This document shows, in pieces, positions 36,123 through 40,571 of a stretch of DNA of 40,571 nt (its first letter is position 1; each line of letters opens with the position of its first letter). Source of the stretch: Chloroflexota bacterium (GTDB taxonomy: Bacteria; Chloroflexota; Anaerolineae; 4572-78; NAK82); NCBI GenBank assembly GCA_024276515.1, contig JAJRXB010000341.1, forward strand, positions 1 to 40,571. Reading direction: 5' to 3'. Under the pieces are notes generated by a model that did no database searches, was not told where the DNA came from, and saw nothing but the letters and a program-made list of their open reading frames with translations. The translations under genes and the position numbers were made by a program.

Positions 36123-37224
36123 AAGCAACCTCTCCGGTCAAGCGGCCGGCCAGGGCCGGCGCAGCGATGAGCAAGAGTGCCAGACCGATGAGCGGGTCGA
36201 AGGGGGGCCAGCCCAGTCGTGGATAGGGATAAAAGATAAGGGCGGAGCGATGAGTGACCCACGTCGCCAGGATGACCAACGTGGTAGTGATCGAGGCAGC
36301 GGCTACCAGCGAATCGCTCCGTCGCCACAGGTCGCGCCGGTAGCGACTGCGTCGCACGGTTTGCCCGACCATCCACAGGACGGCGACCAGCATCACGCCG
36401 CCGGCCAGCATCGTCGTCCCCCCAACGGCTTTGTTGGGAAAGTAACTCAGGGCGAAAGCCCCGCTGACCAGCACGACCAGGGCCAGGGCGATGATACTTT
36501 TGAACAGTAGCTCGGAGCGACCAGCGCGATCCGTCCCCGTGAGGGAAGCGGGGGGCGGCTGGCCCCCGAAGCCACGCGCGTCCATCGACTCGGCCAGGGT
36601 GATGCTGCGTTCCAGCCCTTCGGTCAGCAGCGCGACGAAAAGGGGAAGCAGGTCGCGGACGCCCCGGAAGCGGTGGCCGCGCAGCGCCTGTGCTTCGCGG
36701 ATCTCTCGCTGGGCGACGACCATCTGGGGCACAAAGGTGATGGCAATGGAGGCCACAATCGCCGATTGGTAGAGAAAGGCGGGTGTGCTGCGCAAAAGCT
36801 GGTAGTGATCCACCAGCGTGTTGAAAGTAGCAAAGGTGACGAGCACTCCCATCAGAGCCAGGCCGGTGGTCAGGCCGTAGACCAAGCTCTCCAGAGTGAC
36901 CTGGCCGCCAATCTGTATCAAGGCTGGCCCCTGCTGCAATGGCGTCGCCAGCTTCCAGCGCAGAGTGGGCAGGGTGAAGAGCAAAGTGTCGCCGGCACTG
37001 ACGAACAGCAGGTTGAAGGCGACGCTGAAGAGGACCAGAATCAGCCCGATGCGAAGAAACACCCCCCATTGACGAGCAGTGGGCGACGTCCGGCCCAGGG
37101 TGACGTAGTTGGCGCCCACGGCCAGGATGGCGACGAGCAGGTAAAAAGGGTTTTTGGTCAACACGACCGACGTCAGCGAGGCCAGCAGCCACAAGCCCCA
37201 CGCCTTGGGGTGATACATATTCAC
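36097..37224 (-). CDS. ecfT: ECF transporter transmembrane component EcfT
   Basis: 375 residues, CbiQ/EcfT family, ~6-8 membrane helices. The two coupling-helix motifs contacting the ATPases are visible: 'AQALRGH' and 'AESMDARGFGG' (A-R-G type). The C-terminal ~130 residues add three hydrophobic helices beyond the usual ~260-residue length. The GTG at 37224 overlaps the DUF4430 stop (GTGA); an ATG at 37218 is an alternative. It acts in the cytoplasmic membrane as scaffold between EcfA1A2 and the S subunit. Confidence 0.92.
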   Translation of the reverse strand: MNMYHPKAWGLWLLASLTSVVLTKNPFYLLVAILAVGANYVTLGRTSPTARQWGVFLRIGLILVLFSVAFNLLFVSAGDTLLFTLPTLRWKLATPLQQGPALIQIGGQVTLESLVYGLTTGLALMGVLVTFATFNTLVDHYQLLRSTPAFLYQSAIVASIAITFVPQMVVAQREIREAQALRGHRFRGVRDLLPLFVALLTEGLERSITLAESMDARGFGGQPPPASLTGTDRAGRSELLFKSIIALALVVLVSGAFALSYFPNKAVGGTTMLAGGVMLVAVLWMVGQTVRRSRYRRDLWRRSDSLVAAASITTTLVILATWVTHRSALIFYPYPRLGWPPFDPLIGLALLLIAAPALAGRLTGEVAYDETPYGY

Positions 37225-38066
37225 GACCGCCCGCGGGTTACGAAGTAGGCCACGCCCAACAGCACAAGCCCCAACCCCGAAAGGCCGGTCACCAGCAGGA
37301 TGAATGGGGACGGGAGTTGGGAGCCGGGAACAGCGGGCTGGGGGGTAGAGATTGGAGGCTGGGGAGACGGGCTAAGAGCGCCAGACTCGAGCCGGGGGTT
37401 GGGCTGTGTGAGTGTGGGGGTGGCAGATAGACGGGCAACCGGTGGTGTGGAGTCCTCGCCCGACCTCGCCAGGGGAATGGGCGTCTCCGTTGCCGGCACA
37501 GGGCAGATGTCCTCGGCCAGAACCGCCACCGGCGGCGATTCTCGGCCACTGCCCCAAACCCAGCCTTCCACGCCACCATCCCTTACCGTGCGGTTGGATG
37601 CGCCCAAGGGGGAATACTTCCACCGACCGTCCTCCGCGTACCAATACGTCCAATACTGGCATGGCGTGCCCAGGCATTGGCAAAAGCAATCTTCCCCCGG
37701 ATAGTCGCACCCGGTTTCGCCGATTTTGCAGATGGCCGTGCCGAGCATCCCTTCTGTCTCGAAAATGAGGTCAAGTTCCGATTGGCGCAGAACGTCCAGC
37801 CCGGTCGCCTCGGCGGCCTCTAGCTCGACGCACCGGGTAAACGTGGAGCCGTCCTCAAATTGGACGTATAATCCCACCCGAATGGGGCCGTCGGCAAAAA
37901 CGGCGGGCACGTTCATCCCAAGCCAGACCCCCAACAAGACCCCTATCGCCAGGGCCAGGCGACGCCCGTCCCCCGCTCGCGTGGGTTTTGTGCGACTTTC
38001 TCCTGCTTTCCAACCCAACAAAATCCCCCCTGGCTTGTGGCATAGGGGGGTGACTTGCCTGCTCAT
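37221..38066 (-). CDS. DUF4430 (transcobalamin-like) membrane-anchored surface protein
   Basis: ~281 residues. 'RRLALAIGVLLGVWLGMNVPAVFADG' is a signal peptide preceded by a ~35-residue extension. The exported domain (~60-180) has 'IRVGLYVQFEDGSTFTRCVELE', a cluster of seven cysteines ('CKIGETGCDYPGEDCFCQC'), and 'YWTYWYAEDGRWKYSPLGASN..VRDGGVEGWVWG'. This is the DUF4430 fold related to the beta domain of transcobalamin/intrinsic factor. A Pro/Ser/Thr linker and one C-terminal helix ('PFILLVTGLSGLGLVLLGVAYFV') with a basic stop-transfer follow. It probably captures corrinoids for the ECF transporter. Start choice: ATG 38066 (TTG 38069 in the track); TTG 38021 or 38018 also possible. Confidence 0.82.
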   Translation of the reverse strand: MSRQVTPLCHKPGGILLGWKAGESRTKPTRAGDGRRLALAIGVLLGVWLGMNVPAVFADGPIRVGLYVQFEDGSTFTRCVELEAAEATGLDVLRQSELDLIFETEGMLGTAICKIGETGCDYPGEDCFCQCLGTPCQYWTYWYAEDGRWKYSPLGASNRTVRDGGVEGWVWGSGRESPPVAVLAEDICPVPATETPIPLARSGEDSTPPVARLSATPTLTQPNPRLESGALSPSPQPPISTPQPAVPGSQLPSPFILLVTGLSGLGLVLLGVAYFVTRGRS

Positions 38067-38082
38067 CAATGCTCTTACCCCC
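38025..38082 (-). promoter_or_regulatory. Candidate riboswitch expression platform (competing G/C runs)
   Basis: Reading the minus strand, an SD-like AAAGGGGGT (38077-38085) precedes the start codons. A CCCCCC run (38045-38050) follows inside the first codons, and a GGGGGG run (38025-38030) followed by ATTTTGTT comes next. The C-run can pair with the upstream SD (AGGGGGT:ACCCCCT) or with the downstream G-run. The two pairings exclude each other, a plausible on/off switch downstream of the B12 aptamer. Confidence 0.5.
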
Positions 38083-38107
38083 TTTCCGCGAAGGTTGCAC
38101 AGAGCAG

Positions 38108-38353
38108 TGGCAGAGGCGGGTTTTCTGGCTTGGCCGGTAGTCAGAAGTCAGTAGCCAGATGTCAGTAGTCAGAAAGCTCTCCCCTGCTGCTCACTGACTT
38201 CTGAGTACTGGCATCTGACCACCGTCTACTGGCCTTACAGTTGCGGGACAGCGCCGGACTTCCAGTTTCCAGGAGAGGAAGCTGGGCACCGGTCTTCCCC
38301 CACGCTCGCGAGAGCGTGCGCCGCGCTTCCGGGCGGCTGGCGCACCTCTGCCA
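38108..38353 (-). ncRNA. Cobalamin riboswitch
   Basis: On the minus strand the core reads 'GTCCGGCGCTGTCCCGCAACTGTAAG' (in pieces: GTCCGGCGC, GTCCCGC, ACTGTAAG; 38235-38261), the conserved centre of RF00174-type B12 aptamers. It is preceded by GGTGCCCAG and followed by 'AAGCCAGAAAACCCGCC', matching the conserved AGTCAGGA-ACC-GCC end. P1 closes perfectly enough: TGGCAGAGGTG (38353-38343) with CGCCTCTGCCA (38118-38108). A peripheral arm of ~90 nt made of degenerate CAGTAGTCAG words sits between the core and the 3' part. It heads the DUF4430-ECF operon. Confidence 0.9.
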
Positions 38354-38386
38354 GTGCGCGTCAGATGTCGAATATTGTGTGCGGCC

Positions 38387-38415
38387 ATCTTAGCACACTT
38401 GGCGGTGATCGTCAA
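38387..38415 (-). promoter_or_regulatory. Sigma-70 promoter of the B12-riboswitch operon
   Basis: The minus strand reads TTGACG (38415-38410), 17 bp, TAAGAT (38392-38387). Transcription would begin near 38380, about 27 nt before the riboswitch P1 stem. The position fits perfectly with the aptamer. Confidence 0.72.
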
Positions 38416-38458
38416 CAAACGAGGCATTCAATCCTACACTGGACACTGGCGATCTTTC

Positions 38459-38516
38459 TGTAGTGGCAACTTTGGTCGTCCACAGCAGGGCCAAAGCGAC
38501 TAAAGTCGCCACTACA
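38459..38516. repeat. Inverted-repeat hairpin, second copy of the CGACTAAAGTCG family
   Basis: TGTAGTGGCAACTTTGGTCG (38459-38478) pairs with CGACTAAAGTCGCCACTACA (38497-38516), allowing a few mismatches. The same words form the inner arms of the element at 147-266. It lies between the two divergent promoters of the ECF and moa loci. Confidence 0.7.
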
Positions 38517-38544
38517 TCCCCACATCTTGGGATTCACCGGCACC

Positions 38545-38566
38545 GGGCGGACACATAGGTCCGCCC
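38545..38566. repeat. GGGCGGAC hairpin
   Basis: GGGCGGAC-ACATAG-GTCCGCCC, a perfect 8-bp stem with a 6-nt loop, upstream of the moaC promoter. The style ('gggcggacacataggtccgcccctac') is that of a short dispersed repeat. Confidence 0.6.
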
Positions 38567-38626
38567 CTACGGCGGATTTGCTAACATCCCGTGAGAATGG
38601 ATCAGCCCTGGCTCCGCTTCCGTCAC

Positions 38627-38655
38627 TTGAAGGAACGTCGGGGCCGTGTTATAAT
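38627..38655 (+). promoter_or_regulatory. Sigma-70 promoter of moaC
   Basis: TTGAAG (38627-38632), 17 bp, TATAAT (38650-38655). The start of transcription, near 38662, leaves only ~15 nt of leader before the preferred ATG at 38677, enough for the SD AGGTGA. Confidence 0.75.
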
Positions 38656-38676
38656 CGCCCCCACAGGTGAATGGAG

Positions 38677-39165
38677 ATGAAACTGAGTCATTTAGACGAA
38701 CAAGGTCGTGCCCGCATGGTGGACGTGGGACACAAACTCGATACCCGACGCGAGGCCATCGCCAAAGGGCGGGTACTGATGCAACCCCAAACGCTGGCAC
38801 TCATCCAGAAGGGAGGGCTGCCCAAAGGGGACGTGTTGGCCGTGGCCCAGGTGGCCGGAGTGATGGCCGCCAAGCGAACTCACGAACTCATCCCGATGTG
38901 CCATCCGCTGCTGCTGACCCACGTCGGGCTGGAATTTGAGCCCCGCGAGCCGGAGGATGGGGACGAATTGGCCGCCATCGACATCACCGCTACGGTGCGC
39001 ACCACCGGCAAGACCGGCGTGGAAATGGAAGCTCTCACCGCTGTGGCCGTCGCCGGCTTGACGATTTACGATATGTGCAAGGCGGTAGACCGGGGGATGC
39101 GACTGGAAGCGGTGCGATTGGTGCGAAAGAGCGGGGGCAAAAGCGGGGAATGGATTGGAAAATGA
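38677..39165 (+). CDS. moaC: Cyclic pyranopterin monophosphate synthase MoaC
   Basis: 162 residues from the ATG at 38677 (SD AGGTGA, 6 nt); the track ATG at 38671 directly abuts the SD. Family features: '[18 protein letters not shown]', '[29 protein letters not shown]', '[30 protein letters not shown]' and 'GGKSGEW', holding the active-site His and Lys residues. MoaC converts the MoaA product to cPMP, an early step in molybdenum cofactor synthesis. It overlaps the moaD-moaE gene by 4 bp (ATGA). Confidence 0.96.
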   Translation: MKLSHLDEQGRARMVDVGHKLDTRREAIAKGRVLMQPQTLALIQKGGLPKGDVLAVAQVAGVMAAKRTHELIPMCHPLLLTHVGLEFEPREPEDGDELAAIDITATVRTTGKTGVEMEALTAVAVAGLTIYDMCKAVDRGMRLEAVRLVRKSGGKSGEWIGK

Positions 39166-39845
39166 AAGTCACCATCAAACTTTTTGCCAGATTGAGAGAA
39201 GCCGTCGGCGCCGGAAAACTGGAACGCGAACTGAGCGACGGCGCTACCATCGAGGATTTGCTGAATGCCCTCCACGCCGAGTTCCCTCGCCTGGCCGATC
39301 TGACAGCGCGCACCATCGTCTCCGTCAACCAGGAATTCGCCACCCCCGACAGCCGGCTGCGCGACGGAGACGAAGTCGCCATCTTCCCCCCTGTCAGCGG
39401 CGGGGGGGATTCGTTCCGCGTCACCTTTGATCCCATCAGCATCGACGAGGTGGCGCAAGCGGTGGTGCGTCCGCACACCGGCGCGGTGACGACCTTCGTC
39501 GGCGTGGTGCGCAACGTGTCGGGGGGCAAGGCAGTGGCCTACCTGGAATACGAGGCCTACGAAGAGATGGCCGTCGCCAAAATGCGGCAGGTCGCCGACG
39601 AAGCGCGCAGGCAATGGCCGCAAATCGTGGACGTCGCCATCGTGCAGCGCATCGGGCACCTGGAGGTGGGCGACGTGGCGGTGGTGATTGCCGTGTCGAG
39701 CGGTCATCGCGACGAGGGATGTTTTGAAGCGTGCCGCTACGCCATTGACCGTCTCAAACAAATCGTACCTGTTTGGAAAAAGGAAGTAGGCCCAACCGGC
39801 GAAGAATGGGTGGAGGGCCACTACCTGCCGACGACGACCGACTGA
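39162..39845 (+). CDS. moaX: MoaD-MoaE fusion (molybdopterin synthase, MoaX-like)
   Basis: 227 residues from the ATG at 39162 ([13 protein letters not shown]). Residues 1-82 are MoaD, ubiquitin-fold, ending '..[12 protein letters not shown]'. Residues ~85-227 are MoaE: '[17 protein letters not shown]', '[11 protein letters not shown]', '[27 protein letters not shown]' with the catalytic Lys. Free MoaD must end in Gly-Gly to become a thiocarboxylate; here GG(G) is internal at 80-82. In the mycobacterial MoaX fusion, cleavage after this site frees the MoaD tail, and the same is likely needed here. The product adds two sulfurs to cPMP to make molybdopterin. Confidence 0.92.
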   Translation: MKVTIKLFARLREAVGAGKLERELSDGATIEDLLNALHAEFPRLADLTARTIVSVNQEFATPDSRLRDGDEVAIFPPVSGGGDSFRVTFDPISIDEVAQAVVRPHTGAVTTFVGVVRNVSGGKAVAYLEYEAYEEMAVAKMRQVADEARRQWPQIVDVAIVQRIGHLEVGDVAVVIAVSSGHRDEGCFEACRYAIDRLKQIVPVWKKEVGPTGEEWVEGHYLPTTTD

Positions 39846-39847
39846 AC

Positions 39848-40066
39848 CTACAAGTCCAGGTCCATCACCTCGTCTGGGCCTACCAGGTGGTCGCGGGTCG
39901 CCACCACGGTGGAATCTTCCTCTTGCATCAGTCGCATGCGCTCCTGGGCCAGGTATCCATCCAACGCCCGGCGCACCACCTCCTCGGGCGATATCTCCTC
40001 GGACTGAGCTATCGTCTCCAGAGCTTCCCACTCCTGCCAGGTCAGCTCCACCGTCAATCGAGGCAT
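39848..40066 (-). CDS. Orphan ribbon-helix-helix protein
   Basis: 72 residues from the ATG at 40066 (MPRLTVELTWQEWEALETIA). The N-terminal beta strand 'RLTVELT' and two helices ('EWEALETIAQSE', 'SPEEVVRRALDGYLAQER') fit an RHH/CopG-type DNA-binding domain. The acidic tail (QEEDSTVVATRD..DEVMDLDL) could bind a partner. It would be an antitoxin-type or small regulator, but no toxin gene lies beside it. Its stop is 2 bp from the convergent moaX stop. Confidence 0.72.
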   Translation of the reverse strand: MPRLTVELTWQEWEALETIAQSEEISPEEVVRRALDGYLAQERMRLMQEEDSTVVATRDHLVGPDEVMDLDL

Positions 40067-40095
40067 CGGACTTCTCCCCCGCGTGCGCAATTGAC

Positions 40096-40262
40096 TTGGG
40101 TGTGTTTCATCTCAGTTGGAGTGCGGAATTTATTCCGTTTTTTGGGCCGTTGGCAGAATGAATTCTGCACTCCGGCCCGTCACCTCTACTCGTTTGAAAC
40201 ACACCCGAATGAATTCTGCACTCCGGCTGGTCCCCTCGACTCAATTTGAAACACACCCAATT
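40096..40262. repeat. Cluster of ~50-bp repeats, two direct and one inverted
   Basis: 'GAATGAATTCTGCACTCCGGC...GTTTGAAACACACCC' occurs at about 40157-40205 and again at 40207-40258. An inverted degenerate copy, 'GGGTGTGTTTCATCTCAG..GGAGTGCGGAATTTATTCC', is at about 40099-40138. The inverted and direct units could pair. The 61-aa minus-strand ORF 40107..40292 is just translated repeat ('PECRIHS' twice). Confidence 0.75.
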
Positions 40263-40397
40263 GACTTTGATTATACCATCGGCGGAACGCACCGCAAGTC
40301 CAATTGCTGCCTTATACCAATTGTGTGTTCAAGTACCGGCGTTGTCTACCCCTACGCCAAACAGGTGAGTTTGCAGCGTTCAAACTCGCAACTGGTA
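40263..40397. other. Intergenic spacer
   Basis: AT-rich start ('TTGACTTTGATTATACC'), then 'TTGTGTGTTCAAGTACCGGC' and a loose inverted repeat (GAGTTTG..CAAACTC, 40367-40387) just past the stop of the partial transporter gene, perhaps its terminator. No ORF. Confidence 0.4.
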
Positions 40398-40571
40398 TTA
40401 TGTGTTGACCGAGGTCGTCACCTGGCGGCGGGGTGCCTGAACCGGCTGGCGGGTGGCGAGCAGGAAGCCGACGAACATCAGAATCACCCCCAACAGCAAG
40501 GCCAGGGATTGAAACTCGGGCCGACCGAACCGGGTGAATATGCCTCCCAACGCTGGCGACATTGCGCCGAC
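40398..40571 (-). CDS. C-terminal fragment of a membrane transporter (probably MFS)
   Basis: Not in the ORF track. The minus strand is open from the window edge to TAA at 40398-40400, 57 codons: 'VGAMSPALGGIFTRFGRPE', then the helix 'SLALLLGVILMFVGFLLATR' and a soluble basic tail ending VTTSVNT. A G-x-L-G-G re-entrant segment followed by a last hydrophobic helix is typical of the final part of a major facilitator transporter. The gene is cut by the window boundary, so family and substrate cannot be given. Confidence 0.6.
   Translation of the reverse strand, partial: VGAMSPALGGIFTRFGRPEFQSLALLLGVILMFVGFLLATRQPVQAPRRQVTTSVNT

Noticed and set aside
34299-36170. 623-aa plus-strand ORF
   Set aside because: Antisense shadow of the EcfA1A2 and EcfS genes; low-complexity His/Gln/Gly-rich translation.
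38191-38427. 78-aa minus-strand ORF
   Set aside because: It lies within the cobalamin riboswitch and its promoter.
40107-40292. 61-aa minus-strand ORF with repeated PECRIHS
   Set aside because: It is a translation of the repeat cluster, not a conserved gene.

Overview
The window reads as a chromosomal segment of a high-GC bacterium, most likely Chloroflexota (Anaerolineae-like). This is inferred from the secreted phosphoesterase with a Thr/Pro-rich linker ending in a 'WLPLIMR'-type motif, the CXXXY-type CcmE, the DUF4430 surface protein with an ECF transporter, the MoaD-MoaE fusion, and many short GC-rich hairpin repeats between genes. No rRNA, tRNA, CRISPR array, transposase or integrase was seen.

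Layout. (1) 0.3-5.2 kb, minus strand: ccmE-ccmF (cytochrome c maturation), a TolB-like beta-propeller fused to an M15/VanY-like peptidase domain, and a stand-alone response regulator. (2) 5.2-7.4 kb: a repeat-rich spacer, a secreted metallophosphoesterase, and a plus-strand vapBC-type toxin-antitoxin pair behind a perfect consensus sigma-70 promoter. (3) 7.4-27.3 kb, all minus strand: a 20-kb surface polysaccharide locus. In transcription order it runs: wecB (with an in-frame TAG), an MNT-HEPN pair, wzm, a second MNT-HEPN pair, a 5' fragment of wzt, a third MNT-HEPN pair, wzt, a DUF6492-like glycosyltransferase gene with an in-frame TAA, a sulfotransferase with a coiled-coil repeat tail, GT4, GT2, GT4, a small membrane protein, a methyltransferase, an alkaline-phosphatase-superfamily membrane protein, a GDP-fucose-synthase-like reductase, GT4 and GT2. 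(4) 27.3-32.8 kb, plus strand: a class III aminotransferase, a rifampin-phosphotransferase-like PEP-type dikinase, and a PocR-domain regulator. (5) 33.1-33.5 kb: an Rrf2 regulator with three cysteines. (6) 33.6-38.4 kb, minus strand: promoter, cobalamin riboswitch, DUF4430 (transcobalamin-like) anchored protein, EcfT, fused EcfA1A2 and EcfS, which together look like a complete B12-regulated corrinoid uptake locus. (7) 38.6-40.6 kb: moaC and moaD-moaE (molybdopterin), an orphan ribbon-helix-helix protein, a repeat cluster and the C-terminus of a probable MFS transporter cut by the window edge.

How the parts work together. In the polysaccharide locus, WecB would supply UDP-ManNAc and the Fcl-like reductase a deoxysugar nucleotide. 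The GT2, GT4 and DUF6492 enzymes would assemble the chain, the sulfotransferase, methyltransferase and phosphatase-superfamily proteins would modify it, and Wzm/Wzt would export it. The most unusual feature is that three separate nucleotidyltransferase/HEPN (MntA-HepT-like) modules sit inside the exporter part of this operon, nearly or fully overlapping their neighbours, with a duplicated stub of wzt left between two of them. Two otherwise intact genes in the same locus carry single in-frame stop codons.

Limits: all family assignments come from reading motifs and lengths by eye. No database search, folding program or read mapping was available.
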